Origin: Lottiidibacillus patelloidae
GTDB taxonomy: Bacteria > Bacillota > Bacilli > Bacillales > SA5d-4
Assembly (NCBI RefSeq): GCF_002262935.1
Contig: NZ_NPIA01000001.1
Location: forward strand, 62,001-126,000
Direction: 5' to 3'
DNA: 64,000 nucleotides
Below are positions 45,764 to 54,751 of the stretch, one piece after another. Each line of letters begins with the position of its first letter. Positions within the stretch are counted from its first letter, which is position 1. The translations under genes were made by a program, and so were the position numbers. The notes beneath the pieces were generated by a model. It saw only the letters and a program-made list of their open reading frames with translations. It was not told the origin of the DNA and searched no databases.

Positions 45764-45967
45764 ATGGCACAACAAAACAGCAGCAACCAATTAGTAGTAC
45801 CTGGTGTACAACAAGCTTTAGACCAAATGAAGTATGAAATCGCATCTGAGTTTGGTGTTCAACTTGGTCCAGACACAACTGCACGTGCAAACGGTTCAGT
45901 TGGTGGTGAAATCACTAAGCGTTTAGTCCAAATGGCAGAACAACAACTTGGTGGATATCAACAATAA
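45764..45967 (+). CDS. Alpha/beta-type small acid-soluble spore protein
   Basis: The 67-aa protein has the alpha/beta SASP blocks: [19 protein letters not shown] with the GPR protease site (E-IASEFG) and [22 protein letters not shown]. It coats and protects spore DNA and is degraded at germination. AAGGAGGTGAT stands before ATG 45764. It is monocistronic with a strong terminator. Confidence 0.96.
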   Translation: MAQQNSSNQLVVPGVQQALDQMKYEIASEFGVQLGPDTTARANGSVGGEITKRLVQMAEQQLGGYQQ

Positions 45968-45985
45968 TTGAATTAAGATATGGCT

Positions 45986-46020
45986 AGAAGGGGTGGGAAA
46001 CCACCTCTTCTTTTTTTTTT
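45986..46020 (+). terminator. Terminator of the SASP gene
   Basis: AGAAGGGGTGG pairs with CCACCTCTTCT across GAAA, followed by ten T. Confidence 0.9.
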
Positions 46021-46156
46021 GAAACATAAATTAAGAAAGTTGGATTTTAGACTTAAAACAAATCATCTTCTCGTGAATTTCCATCTCGAATTTTATCGAA
46101 CATACGTAAAAACATGAAAAAATGGGAAAAGTATAAAAAACAACGGAGGTGGTTTT

Positions 46157-46408
46157 TTGGCAATCTGCCCGTTATGTAATCAGTTAGAATCAGCGAATTA
46201 CTCTTGTAAGAAATGTTCTTCATTTTTAATAGATGGTGGACGTCTTATGGACTATTTTGATGACTATAGTGCCTATTTAGATATTGATGGTATGAAACAA
46301 TTTGATGGAATACAAAGCGATGGTCAAAAAAATCTTTGTCCACATATGTTTTATTGTTCATTATGTGGTTCTAGCGAAGTAAAACTAATTTCTGAAGCAG
46401 TTCGTTAG
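46157..46408 (+). CDS. Small zinc-finger-like protein
   Basis: The 83-aa protein has four Cys/His pairs: CPLC near residue 4, CKKC near 17, CPHMFYC near 61 and CSLC near 67, which could bind two metal ions. A middle acidic, tyrosine-rich stretch (MDYFDDYSAYLDIDGM) separates them. TTG 46157 is the start behind CGGAGGTGG. It sits before the CsoR-type gene. The family is not recognised with confidence. Confidence 0.65.
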   Translation: MAICPLCNQLESANYSCKKCSSFLIDGGRLMDYFDDYSAYLDIDGMKQFDGIQSDGQKNLCPHMFYCSLCGSSEVKLISEAVR

Positions 46409-46427
46409 TATGATTATTTAAAGTTTG

Positions 46428-46436
46428 TGTTATAAT
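46428..46436 (+). promoter_or_regulatory. Extended -10 promoter of the csoR-type gene
   Basis: TGTTATAAT matches the extended -10 (TGnTATAAT) but has no strong -35. It lies in the 65-base gap before the ATG at 46473. Confidence 0.5.
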
Positions 46437-46472
46437 CGTTTTAAATTATTTGCATCATTAGGTGGTGAATGT

Positions 46473-46733
46473 ATGGATTATCCGAAAGATATAAAAAATC
46501 GTTTAAAACGTATTGAAGGTCAAGTGCGTGGCGTTTTAAGGATGATGGAAGAAGAAAAAGACTGTAAAGAAGTAATTACACAGTTGTCTGCAGTACGGTC
46601 TGCTGTCGACCGTAGTATTGGATACATAGTAGCTAAAAACTTAGAATCGTGTTTAATTGAACAACAAGAAAAAGGTGAAAGTGCGGAAGAAGTCATCCAA
46701 GAAGCTGTAAACCTATTAGTAAAAAGTAGATAA
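46473..46733 (+). CDS. CsoR/RcnR family repressor, CstR-like cysteine pattern
   Basis: The 86-aa all-helical repressor starts MDYPKDIKNRLKRIEGQVRG. Cys31 (KDCKEV) and Cys60 (LESCL) are the two conserved cysteines, but the copper-binding His between them, four residues before the second Cys in CsoR, is Asn56 here (KNLESC). Two cysteines without that His is the pattern of CstR/YrkD persulfide sensors rather than copper CsoR. ATG 46473 follows GGTGGTGA. It may control the sulfur operon 7 kb upstream. Confidence 0.85.
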   Translation: MDYPKDIKNRLKRIEGQVRGVLRMMEEEKDCKEVITQLSAVRSAVDRSIGYIVAKNLESCLIEQQEKGESAEEVIQEAVNLLVKSR

Positions 46734-46771
46734 AGCCTACTCCATCCTTTAGATGGAATAGGCTTTATTTA
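46732..46771 (+). terminator. Rho-independent terminator
   Basis: AAAGCCTACTCCAT pairs with ATGGAATAGGCTTT with one mismatch, followed by T-rich sequence. Confidence 0.75.
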
Positions 46772-46785
46772 TTATATAAGCAATG

Positions 46786-46962
46786 TTAGTCTTTTTGTGC
46801 TGTTACTTGTGGTGGATCTTCTTGTTCAAATTCATGGCAATCTCCAATTTGTCGTTTATATTTATCGACAGTTCCTCCTGCTAACCCTTCATTCATCATC
46901 CTGTCAACATCCATGAAATATTCATCTCTACCTTCATGTTGAGAATCTTTACGATCTGCCAT
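46786..46962 (-). CDS. 58-aa acidic small protein
   Basis: AAAGGAGG stands 7 bases before the ATG at 46960-46962. The product is soluble and acidic, with YFMDVDRMMNEGLAGGTVDK near residue 15 and one CH pair (GDCHEF). The strong ribosome binding site and lack of a longer overlapping gene favour a real gene. The LAGGTV core recalls small conserved Bacillus proteins of unknown function. Confidence 0.6.
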   Translation of the reverse strand: MADRKDSQHEGRDEYFMDVDRMMNEGLAGGTVDKYKRQIGDCHEFEQEDPPQVTAQKD

Positions 46963-47094
46963 GTGTGTGCCTCCTTTAATTTTAGATAACCTCTATCTAT
47001 TAGCTTGAGGAAAAGCTCACAAAAATATGCATTTCTGTTATCTCAAGTGATATAGGTTTACCTAGGTTAAGAAGGCATAGCCATAAAAGAATAT

Positions 47095-48285
47095 TTACCC
47101 GTGCGTTTCTTGGTTAAAACTTGAAAGTTCATAACAAGTACTGACTAATTTTCTTGTCCGATCAAGTTCTATCTCAGGCTCATCAAATAGCATCGGTTTT
47201 GAATTTACTTCAAAAATGTAGTAATGTCCTGTATTACTTATCCCGACATCCATTGAAAATTCTCCAAGTAACCCAAATTGTTCTTCAAGCATATGGCCAA
47301 CTCTGTTTGTAATAGTATTGACTTGGTCATATTGCAGTTCTGTATCCAACTCTGCAATAGTTGCTATTTTTCCACCTTGTGGTACATGTGTCGTAATTTT
47401 ATTAGTATTTGCTACGCGAACACCAATACCTGTTATTTTCCATAAGGTTTTAGAACGATGTGCATGGATCCTCAAATCGTACTTGTTATTATAGTGAGTA
47501 TTTAGCTTTATTGCTTCTTGAGCAATATATTTCTTATTCTTCAATAGTTTTTCAACTGCTTGCCAGCAAGAAGTGACTGAGAAGAATTTATGGGAAGAGT
47601 TTTGCGTTTGTAGTGTTATACATGTTTTTGAGAAGGTAAGGGTAAATATGCCCTTACCTTTAGATCCTTCAACGGGCTTTATATATACTTTTGAAAATTT
47701 ATAATATAAATATTGTAAGTGCTGTCTGTTAGAAAAGGGAATTGTATGAGGAATGTGCCTTCTTATTACAGGATCTTTTTGCAAATGAGACAGAACTTTT
47801 TGCTTATTAAAAAAATGAGGGTTAAAAAAAGGAATTTCTTTATTTTTTAGTAAAGATGTTAACTCCTGAAATAAGGGACTGCTTTCTTCTTCTCGCTTAC
47901 ATAAACGATTATAGACAATATCAGGGAGTGGAAAAGTAGATTTTACCCATTTTGAAGTTCTTAAATTAAAGATATATCCCGTAATATATGATTTTCTTAC
48001 CCCTCTTAATGTGAAAATAAAAAGGATGCCACCTTTGGAAGCCAATTGTTTTTGTAAAGTTAAAAAAAGCTTAATATTACCTGTAAATTGTTTTTTCTCA
48101 TGGTAAGTGGCTAAAATGCCAACTAGCGGGCCTATTTTATTTTTCTTCACAATTACTGGGAATGATAAGTCACTTTCAATATTTGCAATAGAAGCAATTT
48201 TTTTTTCTTCTTTTCCCCAATAAAGTTTCCTGTCTGTTTTTAGATGTGTCCACCGTTTTTTTTTCTTATCCCAATAAATATTCAA
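47095..48285 (-). CDS. YheC/YheD family spore coat-associated ATP-grasp protein (copy 1)
   Basis: The 396-aa protein has the family layout: an N-terminal domain, LPDIVYNRLCKRE, KKYIAQEAI, and the ATP-grasp metal site GEFSMDVGISN...IFEVNSKPM near residue 360. It shares no catalytic assignment with certainty; relatives in B. subtilis are linked to spore coats. It overlaps the next copy by 4 bases. Last gene of a four-copy operon. Confidence 0.85.
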   Translation of the reverse strand: MNIYWDKKKKRWTHLKTDRKLYWGKEEKKIASIANIESDLSFPVIVKKNKIGPLVGILATYHEKKQFTGNIKLFLTLQKQLASKGGILFIFTLRGVRKSYITGYIFNLRTSKWVKSTFPLPDIVYNRLCKREEESSPLFQELTSLLKNKEIPFFNPHFFNKQKVLSHLQKDPVIRRHIPHTIPFSNRQHLQYLYYKFSKVYIKPVEGSKGKGIFTLTFSKTCITLQTQNSSHKFFSVTSCWQAVEKLLKNKKYIAQEAIKLNTHYNNKYDLRIHAHRSKTLWKITGIGVRVANTNKITTHVPQGGKIATIAELDTELQYDQVNTITNRVGHMLEEQFGLLGEFSMDVGISNTGHYYIFEVNSKPMLFDEPEIELDRTRKLVSTCYELSSFNQETHG

Positions 48286-49646
48286 CGTTCATTCAACCTT
48301 GTTAAGCCAACCTGGTTTTTTGAAGGGTCTACTAAATAAATTGCATATTCAAAAGGCATTGTTCTAGTTTTTAATTCATTTGCTTTAAGATCTGGATGAG
48401 AAAAAATTGAACGACCAGGCTTTGAATTAGCTTCAAATACCCACATCTCACCTAAAGTGTCTATTCCGATATCGTAGCCAATTTCACACATATAACCATC
48501 GACATTTTTTTCTAAATAGTTACTAAGGGAAAGCGTAAACGATTTTAGCCTATTTGTTACATTCTCAGCTAAAATATTGGGAACTAGGACTTCAGGTAAA
48601 GCTTTTACTTTCCCGCCGAAACGAGTATGTGTTGTTACGCTACCAGTTCCGGCAGTTTTTATTGCAATGGCACTCATTTCCCAGCGTCCTTCATTATTTT
48701 TATTCGTATGAATTCGGAAATCATATGGCTTGTTTTTATAAGTTAGTAATTCGATTGGTTGTTGGCAGATGTAGGATGATAAACTATTTCCCTTAAACTG
48801 AACTTCAATGAGCTTTTCTAAGGATTGAAAGCGGCGAAGTCTATTTCCGACATTGTTACGATAGCGACAATAATATTGATCTTCTCGCTTTAATATTTTA
48901 TATATTCCATAACCAAGGCTACCATTTACAGGTTTTAAGAAGCAGCCGCCATATTTTTCAATAATTTCGGTGATATCTGAAAGTGAAGGAGTTAAGATTG
49001 TTTCTGGGAAGTGATTTTTAAGTTCTTTACTCTTTGATGCTAATTCATGAATGGTCCACTTATCAAAAAAACCTGGATTGTACCATGGAATCTGAAATTT
49101 TCGTTTTAAAGTATCTTTTACTTTTTTTATGATATGAAACGATTCAGACTTCCGATTAGGTAATCGATCGTAAATAACATCAGGAAAAGGTACTTCATGC
49201 TCAGTCCAACCTTGTGCAGTAAAAAATAAACCATTGATTACCTTTTTCTCAAAATCAATTTGATGCACGCCAAAAACGAATGGAATTGTGCCAGCATACT
49301 GACCTGCTGCTAAGTATTTAGCAAATAGTAGTGATCTTTCACCAATGGGGCGTAATTTACTATCAGTAAATCCTGCAGTAAATACACCGACTAATGGACC
49401 TAATTTTAACGTATCATCCTTTAAGAAGAGGTGGACTTGTAGATCAATTGGGAGGTGCAGTGAATCAATGATAAGTTCAGAAACCCCGATTGCCTCCGTG
49501 TCACTTTTTTCTACATTGCATGTGATTTCCTTTGCTCCGAATGAGAGTTTCTTTATGTTTTTTGCTCGGTCATAAAATGACTGTGGTAATAATATTTTTG
49601 GTGCATTTCCTGTTATTTTAATAATAGTCGCAGACCCTAAATTCAT
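48282..49646 (-). CDS. yheD: YheC/YheD family spore coat-associated ATP-grasp protein (copy 2, YheD-like)
   Basis: The 454-aa protein has VLIDS-type N-terminal domain (residues 1-150), FPDVIYDRLPNRKSES, FLKPVNGSLGYGIYK near residue 230 as the ATP-binding glycine loop, and YMCEIGYDIGIDTLG...VFEANSKPGRS. The length equals B. subtilis YheD. AAAAGGAGATGAGC lies before the ATG. The symbol is by resemblance and position. Confidence 0.85.
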   Translation of the reverse strand: MNLGSATIIKITGNAPKILLPQSFYDRAKNIKKLSFGAKEITCNVEKSDTEAIGVSELIIDSLHLPIDLQVHLFLKDDTLKLGPLVGVFTAGFTDSKLRPIGERSLLFAKYLAAGQYAGTIPFVFGVHQIDFEKKVINGLFFTAQGWTEHEVPFPDVIYDRLPNRKSESFHIIKKVKDTLKRKFQIPWYNPGFFDKWTIHELASKSKELKNHFPETILTPSLSDITEIIEKYGGCFLKPVNGSLGYGIYKILKREDQYYCRYRNNVGNRLRRFQSLEKLIEVQFKGNSLSSYICQQPIELLTYKNKPYDFRIHTNKNNEGRWEMSAIAIKTAGTGSVTTHTRFGGKVKALPEVLVPNILAENVTNRLKSFTLSLSNYLEKNVDGYMCEIGYDIGIDTLGEMWVFEANSKPGRSIFSHPDLKANELKTRTMPFEYAIYLVDPSKNQVGLTRLNER

Positions 49647-49663
49647 ATGCTCATCTCCTTTTA

Positions 49664-50731
49664 TTACTGCTGGACAGTGCTTAAATAATTACAATAATGG
49701 AATGGGGCCTCGAATAGATCATCATTAATCCTTTTTTTATTTTGTAATATGATTTGACGACCAGGCTTGGAATTCGTGTCTAGTAACCATATTGAGTAGT
49801 CCTTAGCCATACCTATATCTAAGCCAATTTCGAATAATGGCGAAAAATGTTCGTCTAAACATGTTGTAGCTTGCTTAATAAGCAAATCAATTTCAGTATT
49901 AATAAATGATCTCTTTCTTTGAGGCATGCTTCTTAACCAAGAGGAATATGAACCGACTTTTCCACCACGATGAAGGTTTGAAAGAATATTATCTTTACTT
50001 CCTCTTCTAACAGCTCTGCCACGTTCTTCCCATGTTCCTTCTTTATTTTTTTGAATAAATACTCGAATATCAAATGGGTGCTGTTCTTTATCACTTAAGC
50101 TAAGGAAAGGTTGCATTAAATATGAGGATAAGGATAAAACATGTTCGAGCCATTTTTCGCATTCAGCCAGTTTTGTAAAATGCTTCTCAATAACTTTATC
50201 TTCTTTTGGAAGTCGTAGAGATAATGTTCCATTACCCTCAATAAGGGCAAAAATTCCTCTACCTTGTGAGCCACTTTCTGGCTTACATAATATTCTTTTC
50301 TTCGTAAGTGCATAGTCGATAATACTTTTTGCTGACGTAGCTTTAATTGTTTCTGGAATATATGGTGAGAGTATTTTGTGGTTGGAGAACACTTCGTAAA
50401 GATGCCATTTATTAGGAAGTCCATACCCTAAAAAAGTAATTTCTTTTTTATTTTTCAACCAATTAATAATAGGGTAATTTGTTTTGAAGTGAGACCTGTT
50501 TTGATAAAAGCAACGGTCATAAATAAACGATGGTATTGGATATACATCCTCTACCCACTGACAAGAAGATTCATCATATTTTAACCCATGAACTTCCTCA
50601 GTAAGTGGGTTAATATCTGTTGGGGAAAACATATATATTTCAAAAGAATGTTGTATTCCTTTTTGAGCCATTTCATTAAAAAAGTGTCTTTCTTGTTTAT
50701 AGTCTAAAAGTAAAATTCCAAAGGATTTCAT
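49664..50731 (-). CDS. yheC: YheC/YheD family spore coat-associated ATP-grasp protein (copy 3, YheC-like)
   Basis: The 355-aa protein lacks the N-terminal extension of the other copies, as B. subtilis YheC does. It holds PSFIYDRCFYQNRS, CKPESGSQGRGIFALIE near residue 150 as the glycine loop, FDIRVFIQKNKEG, and the metal site FEIGLDIGMAKDY...LLDTNSKPGRQ. GGGAGAAGT precedes the ATG. The symbol is by length and position. Confidence 0.85.
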   Translation of the reverse strand: MKSFGILLLDYKQERHFFNEMAQKGIQHSFEIYMFSPTDINPLTEEVHGLKYDESSCQWVEDVYPIPSFIYDRCFYQNRSHFKTNYPIINWLKNKKEITFLGYGLPNKWHLYEVFSNHKILSPYIPETIKATSAKSIIDYALTKKRILCKPESGSQGRGIFALIEGNGTLSLRLPKEDKVIEKHFTKLAECEKWLEHVLSLSSYLMQPFLSLSDKEQHPFDIRVFIQKNKEGTWEERGRAVRRGSKDNILSNLHRGGKVGSYSSWLRSMPQRKRSFINTEIDLLIKQATTCLDEHFSPLFEIGLDIGMAKDYSIWLLDTNSKPGRQIILQNKKRINDDLFEAPFHYCNYLSTVQQ

Positions 50732-50754
50732 ATTTTACTTCTCCCTTCAAATAA

Positions 50755-52110
50755 TCAATGGTTTGCTAAAAAACTTCCAAACTGCAATATGGCTTTAGCG
50801 GAAGGTCTTACTTTTAATGAGGTAATTTGATCATCTAAATCTTTGGAAGGTTTAATGTTTATTTCAATAATCCAAATATTTCCTTTTTTATCTAATGCAA
50901 GGTCTACCCCTAATTCTCCATAGTCTCCTTCAAAGTTCTTGCTTACTTGTAAACATAGTTCTAGTGCTAGTTCCTGTAATGCTTTGATGAATTGGTCTCT
51001 TTCTTTTTTTGCATACATACTTAGAACATCTTCAGGCTTATATAACTCTCCTCCTTGAGCAACGTTTGAAACAAAAGTTTTTGGAGTTGATAAACGAGCC
51101 ATTATCGAGGAATTAAACCATTCACCGTTATAATTTCGATTGCATAAAACTCGAAAATCTACAGTCCTTCCTTTATGCTCATATAAATTAATTCCTTGTT
51201 GGACGATGTATTTCTTTTTAGAAATTTTTTGTTTCAGAAAGTGAAATAAATCACTATCATTTTTAAAGGTAAGTTTATCCGTTGATGTAAAACCAGAATT
51301 TTCGAGAGAGTACGTATCATTTTCATTTGTTATTCGATAAATATGTCTTCCTTGACTTCCATATATCGGTTTCACATAAATACATTCATAATTATTCACT
51401 AAATTTGCAAAGGAGCGTTTACTTGAAAATATTGCAGTTTCAGGTAGATGAAGTTTTAAATGTAACTCAGAAGAAAGCATTTGGTGAACTTCCCACTTGT
51501 TTAAAAAACGATTGTTAAAATAAGGGATTTCCTGCTCTTTGCACTGAGTAAATAGTCTTTGAGCAAGTTCAGATCTTTCGATTATTCGAGAGTGAATTCG
51601 ATTGTAAATTACGTTAGGTTTCGGTAATTGATGTTTTTGCCACATCTGATTTGAGTAGGTGTATCCATAGACCTCGTTGTCATTAAACTCATCTAGTGAA
51701 AATACATAAAAAAATAGCCCATGCTGCTTACAAAATGATGCAAGTTCGATACAAAAGTCGTTAATTGCGGGAAAAGAAATTGGGTTTTGTTTATTTTTAA
51801 AAGCAGTTAATACTGCAAAAACAGGGCCGAAAGACATATAGTTATTTTCTCTCTGGTAGGAAATAGATAAAGGTGTAGGTAAGTGCGGAAGAAGTAGTTG
51901 TTTTGCTAATGTATGACTGCAAAATAGTGTATCTTCATCTTCCTCATGGATTTTACAACGAACTTCGAACTTGCCATGTCCAAAAGAAATAGTTAACATT
52001 TTGTTATGAAGTTTCCATGCGTGGAACTTTTTTGGGAAAATCATTTCATTTGTATCGTTAAATGTAAGATCTGGCATTGGTTGAATTGTAATTTTTGCTT
52101 TTAGTGTCAT
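50755..52110 (-). CDS. YheC/YheD family spore coat-associated ATP-grasp protein (copy 4)
   Basis: The 451-aa protein has the full-length layout: N-terminal domain, KPNVIYNRIHSR, YVKPIYGSQGRHIYRI near residue 245, and the metal site GELGVDLALDKKG...IIEINIKPSKD. Here the usual N-S-K-P of the last motif is N-I-K-P. First gene of the four-copy operon, facing yheB with a divergent promoter region of about 120 bases. Confidence 0.85.
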   Translation of the reverse strand: MTLKAKITIQPMPDLTFNDTNEMIFPKKFHAWKLHNKMLTISFGHGKFEVRCKIHEEDEDTLFCSHTLAKQLLLPHLPTPLSISYQRENNYMSFGPVFAVLTAFKNKQNPISFPAINDFCIELASFCKQHGLFFYVFSLDEFNDNEVYGYTYSNQMWQKHQLPKPNVIYNRIHSRIIERSELAQRLFTQCKEQEIPYFNNRFLNKWEVHQMLSSELHLKLHLPETAIFSSKRSFANLVNNYECIYVKPIYGSQGRHIYRITNENDTYSLENSGFTSTDKLTFKNDSDLFHFLKQKISKKKYIVQQGINLYEHKGRTVDFRVLCNRNYNGEWFNSSIMARLSTPKTFVSNVAQGGELYKPEDVLSMYAKKERDQFIKALQELALELCLQVSKNFEGDYGELGVDLALDKKGNIWIIEINIKPSKDLDDQITSLKVRPSAKAILQFGSFLANH

Positions 52111-52229
52111 AAAAATTCCCTCAAAAATGTTTAGTAGTGACCTTATAGGCGAATATTGATACCGTATACTATGTTAAAATTTTTTATATGTGAGTTTGAA
52201 GGTAAGACAAAAAAGTAAGGATGAGAAAG

Positions 52230-53375
52230 ATGAATGAATTAGTTATCGTAATAATTATGGTTTCTGTTGGTGCTTTGATAGGTGGTTTTACTAACGCATT
52301 AGCTATAAAAATGCTGTTTCGTCCTCATTTACCACGATACATAGGAAAATGGAAAGTCCCATTTACTCCAGGACTTATCCCTAAACGAAGAAGTGAGTTG
52401 GCGGAGCAATTAGGAAAAACAGTAGTAAAGCACCTGATTACAAAAGAGGCAATTGCACAGAAACTTAATGAAGATTCCTTCCAGCGAAACCTTCTCTTAT
52501 GGCTTCAAGCGGAAGTTAGAAAACTTTTATGCTCTAACAAATCGGTCGGTGAACTTTTCGAGATGTTTTCTTTTGATGTCGGAAGTTTGCAACATTTTGC
52601 TGATGACAAAATAGAGCAATTCCTACATTCTACATATGAGGAGTACTTGGAAGATCTTCGCAACAAGTCTTTAGGCGAAGTGTTACCACATACATGGGAT
52701 AGGAAAGTTGATACGATAATACCCCCAACAGCTAATTTAATTGCTGACCGCTTAATTACTTATTTTCAAAGTAGTGAAGGTAAAAGTAAGCTGGGTGATA
52801 CAATTGATAAATTTCTTTCTACAAAAGGAATGCTCGGTAGCATGGTAACGATGTTTTTAGGAAATGAACGTGTAGTTGATAAGGTGCAACCAGAAGTAAT
52901 AAAATTTTTGCAGGATGAAGGGAATCGGAAACTAATTGAAACTATCGTTCAGAAAGAATGGACGAAACTAAAAGAACAGAAAGTAGCTGTTTTTGAATCG
53001 CTATTAGGTAAAGAAACGGTAAAAGAAGAGGTAACAGATTTTATAAAACAACAATTTAAATTAGAAAAACTAACAGGAAAAAAATTAAAACATATTATAG
53101 GGCAAGAATCATTAGAAGCAATAATTGATAAGGGATTACCTAAAGCAATGCAAATTACAATAGATTTTTTAGAACGAAAATTAGAGCCTGCCTTACGTTC
53201 ACTTAATATAGAGAACATAGTAAAAACACAAGTCGAGTCTTTTTCACTAAGTCGATTAGAAGAAATGGTTTTAGATGTTTCTCGGAAAGAATTAAAAATG
53301 ATTACTCTTTTAGGTGCGGTTTTAGGTGGATTTATTGGTTTAATTCAAGGGGTTATGCTTTCGTTTTTTAATTAA
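52230..53375 (+). CDS. yheB: DUF445 family protein (YheB)
   Basis: The 381-aa protein has an N-terminal membrane helix with GGFTNALAIKMLFRPH, then WKVPFTPGLIPKRRSELAEQLGKTVVKHL, a long helical middle and a C-terminal helix VLGGFIGLIQGVML. This is the DUF445 layout of membrane-associated, coiled-coil-like proteins. ATG 52230 is preferred to 52221 because TAAGG ends at 52220. Position beside yheC/D and yheA matches B. subtilis. Confidence 0.87.
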   Translation: MNELVIVIIMVSVGALIGGFTNALAIKMLFRPHLPRYIGKWKVPFTPGLIPKRRSELAEQLGKTVVKHLITKEAIAQKLNEDSFQRNLLLWLQAEVRKLLCSNKSVGELFEMFSFDVGSLQHFADDKIEQFLHSTYEEYLEDLRNKSLGEVLPHTWDRKVDTIIPPTANLIADRLITYFQSSEGKSKLGDTIDKFLSTKGMLGSMVTMFLGNERVVDKVQPEVIKFLQDEGNRKLIETIVQKEWTKLKEQKVAVFESLLGKETVKEEVTDFIKQQFKLEKLTGKKLKHIIGQESLEAIIDKGLPKAMQITIDFLERKLEPALRSLNIENIVKTQVESFSLSRLEEMVLDVSRKELKMITLLGAVLGGFIGLIQGVMLSFFN

Positions 53376-53419
53376 TCTTGTTATGATTAAACGAGTGAAA
53401 TCATTAGGAGGTATTTATT

Positions 53420-53770
53420 TTGTCAAATTTTTACGATAAAGCATATGAATTAGAAAAAGCATTCCGCGAAAGTGACGACTTTAAAACATTAAAAGAACTT
53501 TCAGATAAAGTTAATGCTGACCCTGCTTCAAAGCAATTATTCGATAGTTTCCGCTCAGTACAAATGGAACTTCAACAAAAGCAAATGAGTGGGCAACAGT
53601 TAACAGAAGAAGAAATAACGAAGGCACAACAACAAGTTGAATTAATTCGCCAACATGAAGTAATTGGTAAATTAATGGAGCAAGAGCAACGTGTTAGTAT
53701 GGTAATTAACGATATTAATAAAATTATTTTAAAACCTTTAGAAGAAATTTACGGAAACGAACAGAAGTAG
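53420..53770 (+). CDS. yheA: YlbF/YmcA family protein (YheA)
   Basis: The 116-aa helical protein has the YlbF-type pattern: YELEKAFRESDDFKTLKELSDKVNADPASKQLFDSFR, then ITKAQQQVELIRQHEVIGKLMEQEQRVSMVINDINKII. Relatives act with RNase Y in mRNA maturation; YheA itself is of unknown role. The start is TTG 53420 behind AGGAGG. It follows yheB by 44 bases. Confidence 0.88.
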   Translation: MSNFYDKAYELEKAFRESDDFKTLKELSDKVNADPASKQLFDSFRSVQMELQQKQMSGQQLTEEEITKAQQQVELIRQHEVIGKLMEQEQRVSMVINDINKIILKPLEEIYGNEQK

Positions 53771-53772
53771 TA

Positions 53773-53805
53773 AAAAAACCTTATCCCTATGGATAAGGTT
53801 TTTTC
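53773..53805 (+). terminator. Terminator after yheA
   Basis: AAAAAACCTTATCC pairs with GGATAAGGTTTTTT across CTAT. Confidence 0.88.
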
Positions 53806-53876
53806 GTTATATTCTAATCCTCTGAGGCATATTTATGTACTAAAAAGTGTCTACTTTATTTAGAGGGGGAGTACAA

Positions 53877-54713
53877 GTGATATATCGCATGCTTGCATTA
53901 AATATCGATGGTACTTTATTGCGTTCTAATGGTAGGTTAACAAGAGAAACGAAGGAATCAATTGAATATGTTGCAAATAAAGGTGTTTATATTACATTAG
54001 TTTCTAGTCGAAACTTCCAGTCAACAAAAAAGATAGCAAAAGCTCTTAAGGTCAATACTGCACTTATAACACATAGTGGAGCGTTTATTGCTTCAAATAT
54101 TGATGAACCAATCTATGAAAGAAGAATCGATCATAATACAGTGTATGACCTAGTAGCTTTAAGTGAGAATTATCCGTGCCAAGTTAGAATTGTACATGAA
54201 AAGTATTCCTTAATTAACAGGCAAAAAGATTATATGATGGCTAAATTTATTTTAGGGTATGGAGATCCAGTTTTCTATCCTATTCGCTATGTAGAGTCGT
54301 TAACTGAGCAGTTGCAAGAAGAGCCAGTATCCCCTCCAAATATAGATATTTACTTCCCACACGAAAAAGATATGGCGGATTTCAAGAAACATTGTGAAGA
54401 ACAATTTTCTGGAATTTCAATTTTGAATAAAGATGAGCAAACCCTTGTAATTATTCCATCAAGTGTTTCCAGGAATAAGAGCTTACAGCTTTTAGCCAAG
54501 CAATTAAATATTCCTTATGATGAGGTTGTTGCTGTAGGGAATTCCAATGCTGATATAGAAATGATTAAAAATGTTGGGTTAGGAGTGGCGATGGGCCATG
54601 CACCTAAAGAATTAAAGGAAGCTGCAAACTGGGTAACTAGATCAAACGATCAAAATGGTGTACCTTACATGGTAAAAGAAGTGTTTCGAAAGCAACTACG
54701 TGTTCAATTATAG
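53877..54713 (+). CDS. yhaX: HAD-IIB (Cof-type) hydrolase, YhaX-like
   Basis: The 278-aa protein begins MIYRMLALNIDGTLLRSNG, and its motif IV region reads VAVGNSNADIEMIKNVGLGVAMGHA. Cof-type HAD phosphatases need DxDGT, where the first Asp is the nucleophile; here it is Asn (NIDGT), so phosphatase activity is doubtful. B. subtilis YhaX, to my recollection, shares this layout and is a mother-cell sporulation gene. GTG 53877 is the start behind AGAGGGGGA; ATG 53889 is internal. Confidence 0.82.
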   Translation: MIYRMLALNIDGTLLRSNGRLTRETKESIEYVANKGVYITLVSSRNFQSTKKIAKALKVNTALITHSGAFIASNIDEPIYERRIDHNTVYDLVALSENYPCQVRIVHEKYSLINRQKDYMMAKFILGYGDPVFYPIRYVESLTEQLQEEPVSPPNIDIYFPHEKDMADFKKHCEEQFSGISILNKDEQTLVIIPSSVSRNKSLQLLAKQLNIPYDEVVAVGNSNADIEMIKNVGLGVAMGHAPKELKEAANWVTRSNDQNGVPYMVKEVFRKQLRVQL

Positions 54714-54715
54714 AA

Positions 54716-54750
54716 TGGAAGGCTCGCCATATGGTGAGCTTTTTTTGATG
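54716..54750 (+). terminator. Terminator after the yhaX-like gene
   Basis: GCTCGCC pairs with GGTGAGC across ATAT (one G-T wobble), followed by TTTTTTT. Confidence 0.8.
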
Positions 54751-54751
54751 A

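Noticed and set aside
46473-46733. Copper-sensing CsoR
   Set aside because: The ligand His is Asn, so a persulfide-sensor reading fits better, and no copA/copZ gene is adjacent.
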